A stretch of DNA of 64,000 bases from Parerythrobacter lutipelagi. Its GTDB lineage: Bacteria; Pseudomonadota; Alphaproteobacteria; Sphingomonadales; Sphingomonadaceae. Positions 7,644 through 16,005 of the stretch are shown here, one piece after another (the first letter of the stretch is position 1; every line of letters begins with the position of its first letter). The DNA is taken from the NCBI RefSeq assembly GCF_005434975.1, contig NZ_SKCJ01000002.1, positions 496,001 through 560,000 of the forward strand, in the 5' to 3' direction. The notes beneath the pieces are model-generated. The model saw nothing but the letters and a program-made list of their open reading frames with translations. It searched no databases and was not told the DNA's origin. Both the position numbers and the translations under genes were made by a program.

Positions 7644-8852
7644 ATGAAGAAGACGACCGGAACCGACCGCAGTGTAACCCGCAATTGGCGCCCAGCAACG
7701 CAGGCGGTGCGCGGCGGCACCTGGCGCAGCGAACATGGCGAGACGAGCGAGGCGCTGTTCCTCACCTCTGGCTACACGTTCCATTCGGCGGGCGAAGTGG
7801 CGGATCGCTTCGCGGGCGAGGCCGAGGGCATGACTTATTCGCGCCTGCAGAACCCGACTGTCGCCATGCTGGAAGAACGCATCGCGCTGCTGGAGGGTGC
7901 GGAGGCGTGCCGCGCACAGGCCAGCGGAATGGCGGCGATGACCACCGCGCTGCTGTGCCAGCTCGAAACCGGCGATCATGTGGTCGCCGCGCGCGCCGCG
8001 TTCGGCTCGTGCCGCTGGCTGGTTGACACCCTGCTGCCCAAGTTCGGCATCGAGACCACCGTCATCGACAGCGCGGTCAACGAAGCATGGGACGCGGCGA
8101 TCCGCCCCAACACCAAGGTGTTCTTCTTCGAGACCCCGGCCAACCCGACGCTGGATATCGTCGACCTCGCGTATGTCTGCGGGCTGGCGAAGTCCCGCGG
8201 CATCACCACTGTGGTCGACAACGCCTTCGCCACCGCCGCATTGCAGCGGCCGATGGAATTCGGTGCGGATGTGATCGCCTATAGCGCGACCAAGCTGATG
8301 GACGGGCAGGGCAGGGTGCTGGCCGGCGCGGTCTGCGGCTCCGAAGAGTTTATCAATGACGTGCTGCTCCCGTTTCAACGCAACACCGGCCCGAACCTCG
8401 CGCCGTTCAACGCGTGGGTGGTTCACAAAGGCCTGGAAACGCTAAGCCTGCGCGCCCACAAACAGAGCGAAAATGCACTGGCGCTGGGCACAATGATCGA
8501 GAGCCGGGTGCCGAAAATCCTTCACCCGGGTCTCGCCAGCCATCCGCGCCACGCCCTTGCGATGCAGCAGATGGACGCCGCCGGACCGATCTTCAGCTTC
8601 GTTGTCGATGGCGGACGCGCGCAGGCCCACGCCATTCTCGATGCGCTGGAGTTGATCGACATTTCCAACAACATCGGCGACGCGCGCAGCCTGATGTGCC
8701 ACCCGGCCAGCACGACACACGCAGGGATGACGGATGAAGCGCGTGAGGAAATGGGCGTCACCGAAGGCATGCTGCGGATCAACGTCGGGCTTGAAGACAT
8801 CGAAGACCTGACCGAAGACATCGACCGCGCGCTAAGCGCAGCAGGCCTGTAG
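7644..8852 (+). CDS. metZ: O-succinylhomoserine sulfhydrylase
   Basis: MetZ (402 residues) is a PLP enzyme that makes homocysteine directly from O-succinylhomoserine and sulfide in methionine biosynthesis. Visible motifs are TYSRLQNPT, the PLP-phosphate region QASGMAAM, the pyridine-N Asp in VVDNAFAT (Asp192), the Schiff-base Lys217 in YSATKLMDGQGR, and the substrate-binding SLMCHPASTTH. The DGQGR sequence after the lysine favours MetZ over cystathionine gamma-synthase or MetY. ATG 7644 is used because the frame upstream overlaps the TetR gene. A DsbA-like isomerase gene follows after eight bases. Confidence 0.93.
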   Translation: MKKTTGTDRSVTRNWRPATQAVRGGTWRSEHGETSEALFLTSGYTFHSAGEVADRFAGEAEGMTYSRLQNPTVAMLEERIALLEGAEACRAQASGMAAMTTALLCQLETGDHVVAARAAFGSCRWLVDTLLPKFGIETTVIDSAVNEAWDAAIRPNTKVFFFETPANPTLDIVDLAYVCGLAKSRGITTVVDNAFATAALQRPMEFGADVIAYSATKLMDGQGRVLAGAVCGSEEFINDVLLPFQRNTGPNLAPFNAWVVHKGLETLSLRAHKQSENALALGTMIESRVPKILHPGLASHPRHALAMQQMDAAGPIFSFVVDGGRAQAHAILDALELIDISNNIGDARSLMCHPASTTHAGMTDEAREEMGVTEGMLRINVGLEDIEDLTEDIDRALSAAGL

Positions 8853-8860
8853 GAGGCAAT

Positions 8861-9472
8861 ATGACCAAAACCGTTGAACTGCTGTTCGATTTCGTCAGCC
8901 CAAACGCATACCTCGCGTGGTATCCGCTGCGCGAGATCATTGCGCGGCATGATGCCGAACTGCGGGTGACCCCGGTGTTCCTTGGCGGTATGCACCGCCT
9001 GACCGGCAATGCGCCGCCGTTTGTTCGCGATGCCGAGGTGAAGGGCAAGAACGATTACGCCATGCTCGAGATGAACCGGTTCATCGCGAAGCACGGGCTT
9101 GGCAAATTTACCATGAACCCGAAATTCCCGTTCAATTCGATTACGCTGCAGCGCATGCTGGTCGCGCTGGAAGGGGGCGACCGGGTGGATTTTGTCGAAG
9201 CGCTGCTGCCCGCGATCTGGGAACGGGGAATGGATGTGACCGATCTTGACGAGGTTGCCGCTGCCATCGGTGCCGCAGGTTTCGATGCGGAAAGCCTTGT
9301 CGCGCAAACACAGGACCCGGCGATCAAGCAAGCCCTGGTCGATGGCACCGACGATGCGGTCGAACGCGGCGCTTTCGGCATCCCGACATTCTTCGTCACA
9401 GGTGATGGGGCCAGTGAAATGTTCTTTGGCAAGGAACGCCTTGGCCAGATCGAGGAAGTACTGGCTGAATAA
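8861..9472 (+). CDS. DsbA-family 2-hydroxychromene-2-carboxylate isomerase-like protein
   Basis: A 203-residue thioredoxin-fold protein of the kappa-class GST/HCCA isomerase family, which isomerises aromatic ring-cleavage products in naphthalene-type degradation but is widespread without such pathways. FDFVSPNAYLAW at the N-terminus carries the catalytic-type serine in place of the DsbA CxxC, and the cis-proline loop GAFGIPTFFV with MFFGKERL follows near the C-terminus. AGGAGG before ATG 8861 is a strong ribosome binding site. It is translationally close to metZ. No other aromatic degradation gene is seen, so the true substrate is open. Confidence 0.85.
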   Translation: MTKTVELLFDFVSPNAYLAWYPLREIIARHDAELRVTPVFLGGMHRLTGNAPPFVRDAEVKGKNDYAMLEMNRFIAKHGLGKFTMNPKFPFNSITLQRMLVALEGGDRVDFVEALLPAIWERGMDVTDLDEVAAAIGAAGFDAESLVAQTQDPAIKQALVDGTDDAVERGAFGIPTFFVTGDGASEMFFGKERLGQIEEVLAE

Positions 9473-9481
9473 CCAGCCGGT

Positions 9482-9820
9482 TCAACGCGGATTGAAGCGC
9501 GAATATTCGCAGGCAAACCCGTCACTATCGCGGTCCAATGCCGGACGATAGCCGGGGTCGCCGCGCCTGAGCGGGGCCTTGCCCGCAGCACGCACGGCAT
9601 CGCAGTTCGCGTAATACACCTGCCCGCCCCTCGATTCCGCCCGCGCCGGAGGGGCGCTTCTTCGAGCTGCGCCGCGGTGGCAATGATAATCGCCGGTCTT
9701 GCGGTTGTTGTGGCAGCCTTCGCTGTTCAGGCCGCCAGGGTGCGCAGCGGCAGGGACAGCGGGCATGGCAAGTGCGCCGATCATGGCCGAGCCGAGCAAT
9801 GCTGCGAGTCGCTTGTGCAT
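9482..9820 (-). CDS. Secreted excalibur-domain (calcium-binding-like) protein
   Basis: A 112-residue exported protein. Residues 1-26 form a signal peptide ending in AVPAAAHP. The middle has a YHYH-like motif ([16 protein letters not shown]) and the C-terminus is an excalibur domain with the EF-hand-like loop [10 protein letters not shown] preceded by [15 protein letters not shown]. Excalibur domains are secreted modules thought to bind calcium. The start at ATG 9820 puts the signal peptide at the N-terminus; the longer open frame is antisense to sulP. It converges on the DsbA-like gene with a ten-base gap. Confidence 0.8.
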   Translation of the reverse strand: MHKRLAALLGSAMIGALAMPAVPAAAHPGGLNSEGCHNNRKTGDYHCHRGAARRSAPPARAESRGGQVYYANCDAVRAAGKAPLRRGDPGYRPALDRDSDGFACEYSRFNPR

Positions 9821-9950
9821 CGGCCCGGCATAGCACCGAAACGTTAATTCGGGCCAACGCCGGTTGTGCGTTGCAGCATAAATGGCTAGGGGCGCGGCTC
9901 GTCTTTTCCGGCAACCGTAGTGTTGCCATCGCCAATTTTCGGACTTTGCC

Positions 9951-11453
9951 ATGACCAAGACCCGCAGCATCGCGGAGGATTTCCGCCGCGACTGGTTCGC
10001 GCAGCCGCGCGCCGACATTCTTGCCGGTATCGTGGTCGCGCTCGCGCTGATCCCCGAAGCGATCGGCTTCGCCCTGATCGCCGGGGTCGACCCGAGTGTC
10101 GGGCTGTACGCCTCTGTCGCGATTGCGATGGTCATCGCGCTGATCGGCGGACGTCCGGGCATGATCTCCGCTGCTACGGCGGCAGTTGCCGTGGTGGTGA
10201 TACCGCTGGTGCGCGATCACGGGGTGGAATATCTGTTCGCCGCGACGATCCTGATGGGGATATTCCAGGCGATTGCCGCTGTCTTGCGGCTCGATCTGCT
10301 GATGCAGTTTGTCAGCCGCAGCGTGATCACCGGCTTTGTCAACGCGCTTGCGATCCTGATCTTCATGGCGCAGCTGCCGCAACTGATCGGGATGGGCTGG
10401 GAAACCTATGCCATGGTCGCCGCCGGTCTCGCCATCATTTACGGCCTGCCGCGGCTGACCAAGGCCGTGCCGAGCCCGCTGGTGGCTATCGTGCTGCTGA
10501 CGGTCGTTGCGGTGTATTTCATCATTCCGGTCAACACCGTCGGCCAGATGGGCGAACTGCCTGACGGCCTGCCGGTGCTGCATTGGCCCGACGTGCCGCT
10601 GACGTGGGAAACGCTGCGCATCATCGCGCCCTATTCCGCGACCATGGCCGCCGTTGGCCTGCTGGAAAGCCTGCTGACCGCGCAGATCGTCGACGACATG
10701 ACTCATACCGACAGCGACAAGCGCCAGGAATGTGCCGGGCAGGGCGGAGCGAATATCGTTGCTGCGCTGTTCGGCGGGATGGGCGGCTGCGCGATGATTG
10801 GCCAGTCGGTGATCAATGTTGCCAGTGGCGGGCGCGGCAGGCTCTCGACCTTCACCGCCGGTGCCTTCCTGCTGTTCCTGCTTACGCTGCTCGGCCCGTG
10901 GGTCGGGCGGGTGCCGATGCCCGCGCTCGTCGCAGTGATGATCATGGTCTCGATCGCGACCTTCAGCTGGAATTCCATCGCCAACCTGCGCCGCCATCCG
11001 CCGGCAAGTTCCGCCGTGATGCTGGCGACTGTCATCGTCACGGTCTGGACGCACGATCTGGCGATGGGTGTGCTGACCGGCGTGCTGCTGTCAGGCATTT
11101 TCTTCGCCGGCAAGGTGCGCAATATGTTCACGGTCGAACGGATCCGGCGCGAACACAGCGCGGTCTATGTCGTCACCGGCCAGATCTTCTTTGCCAGCGT
11201 CGACCGGTTCAAGGAACGGCTGGGGCCGGAAAGCTTGTATGAAGACGCCGCGCACCATGTCGTGATCGACGTGTCCAAGGCGCATTTCTGGGACATTTCG
11301 GCGATCGAAGCGCTGGAAAAAGTTGTCGAGCGGATGCGCTGCAACGGCCGCCACACGCGCATCGTCGGGCTCAACAAAGCCAGCGCCGATCTGTTCGACC
11401 GCTTCGCGCTGGAAGATCGCACGGGACTGGAAACCGGCCTCGCGCCGCATTGA
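9951..11453 (+). CDS. SulP family anion transporter with STAS domain
   Basis: A 500-residue SLC26/SulP transporter. Ten or more hydrophobic segments fill residues about 25-390; the family motifs [16 protein letters not shown] and [10 protein letters not shown] near the first membrane helices and [16 protein letters not shown] are present. A C-terminal STAS domain (about 395-490) includes [20 protein letters not shown]. Substrates of the family include sulfate, bicarbonate and carboxylates; the motif set does not decide between them, and no carbonic anhydrase or sulfate-assimilation gene is adjacent. There is no clear ribosome binding site before ATG 9951. Confidence 0.92.
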   Translation: MTKTRSIAEDFRRDWFAQPRADILAGIVVALALIPEAIGFALIAGVDPSVGLYASVAIAMVIALIGGRPGMISAATAAVAVVVIPLVRDHGVEYLFAATILMGIFQAIAAVLRLDLLMQFVSRSVITGFVNALAILIFMAQLPQLIGMGWETYAMVAAGLAIIYGLPRLTKAVPSPLVAIVLLTVVAVYFIIPVNTVGQMGELPDGLPVLHWPDVPLTWETLRIIAPYSATMAAVGLLESLLTAQIVDDMTHTDSDKRQECAGQGGANIVAALFGGMGGCAMIGQSVINVASGGRGRLSTFTAGAFLLFLLTLLGPWVGRVPMPALVAVMIMVSIATFSWNSIANLRRHPPASSAVMLATVIVTVWTHDLAMGVLTGVLLSGIFFAGKVRNMFTVERIRREHSAVYVVTGQIFFASVDRFKERLGPESLYEDAAHHVVIDVSKAHFWDISAIEALEKVVERMRCNGRHTRIVGLNKASADLFDRFALEDRTGLETGLAPH

Positions 11454-11464
11454 GGCACCGCTGA

Positions 11465-11499
11465 CCGGTCGGCCCACCGCAAACGGGCGGACCGACCGG
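11465..11499. terminator. Bidirectional hairpin between convergent genes
   Basis: CCGGTCGG at 11465-11472 pairs perfectly with CCGACCGG at 11492-11499, with inner GCCC/GGGC pairs at 11472-11475 and 11485-11488. It lies in the 52-base gap between the ends of the convergent sulP and lipoprotein genes and could end transcription both ways, though there is no T-run on either side. Confidence 0.5.
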
Positions 11500-11505
11500 C
11501 TGTCG

Positions 11506-11991
11506 TCAGGGCGAGACTATCCAGAGTGCTTCGGAGTTGCACCCGGCGTCCGGAAGCACCGTGAACAGATCCGGATCCATATCCGGTCCGCCGCGCCCTT
11601 CGCTGCCACCCAACGTGATGCTTGATCCGTCGGCGTAGGTCGCACCGCGCCAAGTGAATGTGCTACGCGAAGCATCCCAGCTGACCGATCCGCTCGGGAA
11701 CACCGGCAGCAAGCGGATATCGCCGTCAACAACGTAGACACATCCCTGACTGATACGGACCGTCCCGGCAAATTGGGCGTTGAGCCCGGCCGCACCCGGC
11801 GTGGATTTATATTGCGGGATGCCGCCATATTGCCCCGCGTCGGATGTGGACGGTTCGGCTGCGGCCGAAGTTGCCGCTGTCGGACCGGGTTCCTCGCTGT
11901 CCTCAGTTATGTTCGAGCAGGCCGTTATTGCCAGGCAAGCGCCAGTCAATACGGAGGAGAACGCCAGCTTATGGGATGTAAATCGTCGCAT
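11506..11991 (-). CDS. Lipoprotein overlapping the serine protease gene
   Basis: A 161-residue lipoprotein with a short signal ending in a lipobox (LAITAC, Cys25), followed by an acidic Ser/Thr/Ala-rich linker (EDSEEPGPTAATSAAAEPS) and a compact domain with CVYVVDGD, FTWRGATYADGSSI and a C-terminal CNSEALWIV; the two domain cysteines may pair. Its ATG at 11991 lies inside the last codons of the upstream protease gene (23-base overlap, different frame), so translation is probably coupled to the protease. No family name is recognised. An inhibitor, chaperone or surface partner of the protease would fit the arrangement but is only inference. Confidence 0.72.
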   Translation of the reverse strand: MRRFTSHKLAFSSVLTGACLAITACSNITEDSEEPGPTAATSAAAEPSTSDAGQYGGIPQYKSTPGAAGLNAQFAGTVRISQGCVYVVDGDIRLLPVFPSGSVSWDASRSTFTWRGATYADGSSITLGGSEGRGGPDMDPDLFTVLPDAGCNSEALWIVSP

Positions 11992-13423
11992 TGATGTTCG
12001 CCGCCTTTTCGATGGGGGTGTAGAATGCCTTTGTGCATCGCCCGGGAGCTGAGCTCGTCGGTGCGCCGCCCGAGTGAATGCCGAAGGCAACGCCATATGC
12101 GAACCATGGTCCGCCGCTATCGCCATCCCAGCAAGCCAGCTGGGCCTCTCCGCTCACCACCTTGTTGCGAACCTCCACAAATTCATCGTCGCAAGCAACT
12201 ATGGTAGGGCCCATAGAGCAACCGTAAGGTTGGTAGTCGGGCGCAGCATATTTGTCGTAGACTTCGCCGCAGCTTTGCCCTGTCGTTTTGCCATAATGGC
12301 AGATGAAGGAACCGTCTGCTGTGCCAAAGAAGCCGGTGTCACTGGTGTTCGAGCGGGAGCGGTAGCCCGTCACGGTGCGCACGGACGAGGAGTTTGTCGC
12401 GTAAAACTTCCCTTCAGCGACGTGACTTGCCGTCATCCACTGCATGTCCATCCCTGCGTCAAACCGATCGCGGCTGGCAGTCGGAACACTGATGGCGTAG
12501 TTCGATCCGTCGTACGGGTTCTTGAAATAAGCACTGTTCCGGCAATGGCCAGCGGTGAGAAGGCCGAGCTTTGTCCGGTCCGAGCCTTCATAACCGACAA
12601 ACCCGCCGGTGCAGCTATGACTTGAAGACGTGCTGGATGCATTGAGCGCGGTCCCGCCACGCGTGTGGTTAAGCACCGTCGGCACCGCACTGATCTCCAG
12701 ATCGACCGGCCCGCCGAGCAAGGCCTCCAGCGCGTTCTTCTTGCTAGCAAGCCGTTCGGCTTCTGTGCCTTCGGCGGTCACCATAACGCGGTAACTGCCG
12801 TCGCGGACATTGTAGCCGTAGCCGAAATTGTTCTGGCCCAGAACGTTCGCGATTGCCGTACGATTTTGCCTGATGTTGCTGCGCGCGGCTTTCTCCGTTT
12901 TAGGAGCGCCGGTGCGATAGCTGATCGCAGCCGATTGCGGGGAATCGATGATCTCGGCAGCTTTGTCGATCTGCGCTTCGGACAGGCCAACTTCTGCCAG
13001 CCGGGCAGCGCGCTGTTCGCGCCGCTCGGCCATTTCCATCTGACGGATCTCCGCACGCTTTTCGCGGGCTTCAGCGTTGGCGGCACGGCGCTGGAACCGA
13101 GCCGGACCGCGTCCGGCATTGCCGGTAACCCTGACGACCAGTTCAAATTCGCCCGAGTGATCGAAAAATGCCCCGGCGAGCTGGCTCGAATTGGTCTCTT
13201 CCACCTGAGCCACCTGGTCGCCGCTGTCGTGCATCAACAGCATGCGGCGTGCGGCCTCTTCGAAACTGACGCCATAGGCACGCGCATACTGCTGTGCGTC
13301 CATGGCCAGGGCTTCGGCATCGGAGACAAGGACTGGATCACCGCCGTCCGGGCTGGCAAGCGCGGCGGGTGCGGCGAACAACGAAAGACAGGATGCGCTC
13401 AGTAGTAGTTTGCGAATTGACAT
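11969..13423 (-). CDS. Secreted trypsin-like serine protease with long propeptide
   Basis: A 484-residue exported S1-fold protease. Residues 1-24 form a signal peptide (SIRKLLLSASCLSLFAAPAA). A roughly 230-residue charged, helical N-terminal region resembles the pro-regions of alpha-lytic protease/streptogrisin-type enzymes. The catalytic domain starts near residue 250, with His293 in LLTAGHC, an Asp in RFDAGMDMQW and Ser436 in CWDGDSGGPW, and several cysteines placed for disulfides (271/294, 375/385, 402/411, 431/463). GAGGAG before ATG 13423 supports the start. It is preceded by an AT-rich promoter region and followed by an overlapping lipoprotein gene. Confidence 0.88.
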   Translation of the reverse strand: MSIRKLLLSASCLSLFAAPAALASPDGGDPVLVSDAEALAMDAQQYARAYGVSFEEAARRMLLMHDSGDQVAQVEETNSSQLAGAFFDHSGEFELVVRVTGNAGRGPARFQRRAANAEAREKRAEIRQMEMAERREQRAARLAEVGLSEAQIDKAAEIIDSPQSAAISYRTGAPKTEKAARSNIRQNRTAIANVLGQNNFGYGYNVRDGSYRVMVTAEGTEAERLASKKNALEALLGGPVDLEISAVPTVLNHTRGGTALNASSTSSSHSCTGGFVGYEGSDRTKLGLLTAGHCRNSAYFKNPYDGSNYAISVPTASRDRFDAGMDMQWMTASHVAEGKFYATNSSSVRTVTGYRSRSNTSDTGFFGTADGSFICHYGKTTGQSCGEVYDKYAAPDYQPYGCSMGPTIVACDDEFVEVRNKVVSGEAQLACWDGDSGGPWFAYGVAFGIHSGGAPTSSAPGRCTKAFYTPIEKAANINATIYIP

Positions 13424-13561
13424 GGTCAACTCCTCTTGACGGGAGTCCTCACTATGCAATTTACAATTGGGCTAAGTATTGGTTCCAGTAAAACAATAAA
13501 AAACTCAACAACTTAACAATAGTTTGTTTTGTTACTAAACAACGGATGCCGAGCCGCGTGG
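13424..13561 (-). promoter_or_regulatory. AT-rich upstream region of the protease gene
   Basis: The 138 bases before the protease gene are much richer in A and T than their surroundings, especially 13490-13550, which on the minus strand carries repeated TTGTT and TTTTTTATTGTTTT stretches. A promoter for the protease/lipoprotein pair must lie here, as the Tad-type gene upstream ends at 13562. No confident -35/-10 pair or operator could be assigned. Confidence 0.45.
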
Positions 13562-13954
13562 TTATTGCGGCAGCCATACCTGCTTGGTTTCGCTCAGCGT
13601 GATCGGCGGGACCGGCAGCAGCGGGATCAGCGCCTCGACCTTGTATTCGACAGTGACCCTGCCGTAATCGGCGCCGTCGGTGGTGCCGCGCTGAAAAGTC
13701 AGCTTGGTGATATTGTCCGGGTCCATCGTGACAAGTTCGCTCCGCACCCGGTCGAGCACTTCGCTTTCCGTCGCGGTCGGGTCGACCTTGGCCAGCCGCA
13801 CGCCTTCACCGGCGGCGTGGCGCAGCGCGCCTGACGCATGCATCGACACACCCATCTGGACGGTGCCCAGCATCAACGTGACGAGGACCGGCATCGCAAA
13901 AGCGAAATCGACCGTGCTTGAACCCTCACGGCTGCGCAGCAGGCGGCGCAGCAT
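13562..13954 (-). CDS. TadE-like pilus assembly protein
   Basis: A 130-residue protein with a short basic N-terminus, a Glu just before a single hydrophobic helix (STVDFAFAMPVLVTLMLGTV) and a soluble C-terminal domain, the layout of TadE/TadF minor pseudopilins of Tad (Flp) pili. The chosen ATG at 13954 shares one base with the stop codon of the gene before it (TGATG), indicating translational coupling; GTG 13957 is possible. It is the last of three Tad-type genes on this strand. No tadA/B/C or cpaA is in the window, so the pilus machinery lies elsewhere if present. Confidence 0.8.
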   Translation of the reverse strand: MLRRLLRSREGSSTVDFAFAMPVLVTLMLGTVQMGVSMHASGALRHAAGEGVRLAKVDPTATESEVLDRVRSELVTMDPDNITKLTFQRGTTDGADYGRVTVEYKVEALIPLLPVPPITLSETKQVWLPQ

Positions 13955-14433
13955 CACTGGAACCTCACCAGGCTGTCACCCGAAACGGTCACGACTTCGC
14001 TGAAGGCATCCACGCCCAGCACTTTGCCGAAGAAGCTCCAGTCGAATTCTGTCGGTACCTGCTTGGTAATATTGACGCTGACAAACCGTCCCGCGCTCTG
14101 CCCGGAAGGGCAGGTGCTGTCGAAGTTGGTCTGTTTGATCCCGTTGCACTCGAGAAAAATCTGCACTGTGACATCCTGTTCCGAAACCCCGGCTTCACGC
14201 GCGGCTTCGGTCTTGAGATAGGCTCCGTTCGATCCGTTGGGCCGCTTGGCCAGGGCAAAGTCGGTGGTGCGCTGCGCGGCCTGTTCGAAATCGATCTTGG
14301 TGCTGATCATCTGCGAGGCATCGACTGTGCCAAGGCCGAGCAGGATCATGAATGGCATCGACAGTCCCAGCTCCATCGCGCCGAAACCTGACCGGTCGGA
14401 CCGAAGCCTGCGGGCAAGAGAGAGTATGCTCAT
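13954..14433 (-). CDS. TadE/TadG-like pilus assembly protein
   Basis: A 159-residue protein with a TadE-type N-terminus (RSDRSGFGAMELGLSMPFM) including the conserved Gly-x-x-x-x-Glu before a hydrophobic helix, then a soluble domain with two cysteines (LECNGIKQ, TCPSGQS). It starts six bases after the TadG-like gene and overlaps the next TadE-like gene by one base, so the three are almost certainly one operon. It is likely to be an inner-membrane-anchored minor pilin-like component. The exact Tad subunit name cannot be fixed. Confidence 0.78.
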   Translation of the reverse strand: MSILSLARRLRSDRSGFGAMELGLSMPFMILLGLGTVDASQMISTKIDFEQAAQRTTDFALAKRPNGSNGAYLKTEAAREAGVSEQDVTVQIFLECNGIKQTNFDSTCPSGQSAGRFVSVNITKQVPTEFDWSFFGKVLGVDAFSEVVTVSGDSLVRFQ

Positions 14434-14439
14434 GGTGTC

Positions 14440-15687
14440 TTACTCCACTACGCGAATGATGCGGGACCGGGTCGAAACGTCGTCGTAATCGGACGAACAA
14501 TCGTTATCGAGCGAGCTGGTGCCGGAGAAATTGACCCGCTGGGCGACCATCAGCAGGCAGTTCGCGTGCTGACCGGCGTTGCCGTTGAAACGAACATTGC
14601 CGTTGGGGAAATAGACGATCCCTTCGAAGTTCAGGTCCGACCCGCCATTGATGATGTTCTCCACGCCACTACCCATCGGATCCTGGAAGAACAGGATATT
14701 GTACCAGTCGGGATCTTCCAGCTTGGTCGGTGCGCGCAGGTCGAGCTCTGCACCGCCGTTGATCTTGATTTCCGCGACATTGGCCGAAGTGGTGCCCGTC
14801 AGGACGATAGTGACCCCTTCGCCGATCACATTCGCCTGGCTTGACACGTCGAAAGCGCCCCGGTCGATGATGTAGACACCGGGGGACATCGTCACAGTGC
14901 CCTTGAGGCTGAGACCGTTGCAATAACGCCCGGGATAGATCGTCGTGTTCTGGCTCGGCTGGACAGTGTAATTGTTGTACGTGCAGCCGGCCGGGCTGCT
15001 GGGCGGTGCGAGGGTGCGTGATGCGAGCGGATCGACCACCGGCAGGCCGTAAGGCAGCAGCGTGGTGTCGGACGGAATGTTCCGGTCGCCATATTCGATC
15101 CCGCCGACCGCGCTGATCGGATCGGCGTTGAGGATGCTGCTGCCGGTCAGGTCGACCGCGCTGGCAACCTTGGAATTGGCCGCCGCGCCGCAACCCAGGT
15201 TCACATCGGCGGTACCGTGGACATAGATGCCGGTGCCGTTTTCTGCGAGGGCGATGACGCAGTGTTCGGCACCGGCAACCGTTGCCGCGACCGAGCGAAC
15301 GCGGATCGTCGGTGCGCTTTCCAGGAACAGGCTTGAGAACGGCAGCTTGCGGCTGGTCGTGGCGACCACTTCGACCGCAGCGGTATCACCCGCATAGTCG
15401 CCTTGTTGCGGCGGAGTGACGATCCGTTCGACCGTAAAGCCGTCGACAAAATTGCGATCGATCTCGCCGGTTGCAGTGGTGGTCACGTTTGCGCCCTGAT
15501 GCATGCTCAAGGCCCCGGCGAGCGCGCCGGAGTCGACCGCCTGTTGCAGCTGGCGGTTCCACAGATACCACTGGACCGTGTCGACCCCGATGCCGGCTGC
15601 ACCGACCATGGAGGCTGCACCGATTGCAGAAATCATCAGCACATTGGCATCGCGATTGCGCATCAACTTCCGCAAGGTTCTGATCAT
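14440..15687 (-). CDS. TadG-like Flp pilus-assembly protein
   Basis: A 415-residue protein with a hydrophobic segment near the N-terminus (VLMISAIGAASMVGAAGIGV) followed by WNRQLQQAVDSGALAGA, typical of the putative Flp pilus-assembly TadE/G-like family. The long periplasmic part contains beta-helix-like repeats of short strands and Gly/Asn turns (for example SPGVYIIDRGAFDVSSQA, GEGVTIVLTG) near residues 260-370. It heads the three-gene Tad-type operon. There is no von Willebrand A MIDAS motif that I can see, unlike classical TadG. Role in pilus or secretion is inferred from family only. Confidence 0.78.
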   Translation of the reverse strand: MIRTLRKLMRNRDANVLMISAIGAASMVGAAGIGVDTVQWYLWNRQLQQAVDSGALAGALSMHQGANVTTTATGEIDRNFVDGFTVERIVTPPQQGDYAGDTAAVEVVATTSRKLPFSSLFLESAPTIRVRSVAATVAGAEHCVIALAENGTGIYVHGTADVNLGCGAAANSKVASAVDLTGSSILNADPISAVGGIEYGDRNIPSDTTLLPYGLPVVDPLASRTLAPPSSPAGCTYNNYTVQPSQNTTIYPGRYCNGLSLKGTVTMSPGVYIIDRGAFDVSSQANVIGEGVTIVLTGTTSANVAEIKINGGAELDLRAPTKLEDPDWYNILFFQDPMGSGVENIINGGSDLNFEGIVYFPNGNVRFNGNAGQHANCLLMVAQRVNFSGTSSLDNDCSSDYDDVSTRSRIIRVVE

Positions 15688-16005
15688 TTCGCGCTCCCCG
15701 TTTGGTTACGATCGAGTGAATATGCCCCCCAATACGCGCGCCGTTGCCTAAGAATTTCGCAGCAATCGGGGTTCACGCGAATTTAACCATACGCCGATGT
15801 GGTTAGCACCTGTCCAGCGGTCGTCGGGTCGCCCGGTATCGCGCGCCGCGTTGCATGGTTAATTTCCTGGAAAATCAGCGGTAGGAAATAATTCACCGCT
15901 CGATCCGGCGCGATATGCCGAAAGTGCGTCCGGACCGAATCCGGGCTTGCCAATCGGCCAAGGGCGGGTAGTCTTTCGACCGGTTTCAGGAGGGGATTTC
16001 ACGTT
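15688..16005. other. Intergenic region between divergent TadG-like and S9 peptidase genes
   Basis: These 318 bases separate two divergent genes and must hold both promoters. Several TTAA-containing stretches are present (around 15780-15790 and 15857-15865), but none matches a full TTAA-N7-TTAA CtrA box. AGGAGG lies near 15988, well placed for the peptidase start at 16006. No further gene, repeat or RNA was recognised. Confidence 0.6.

Noticed and set aside
13562-15687. A full Tad pilus locus
   Set aside because: Only TadE/TadG-like proteins are found; there is no ATPase, platform protein, secretin or major Flp pilin in the window.
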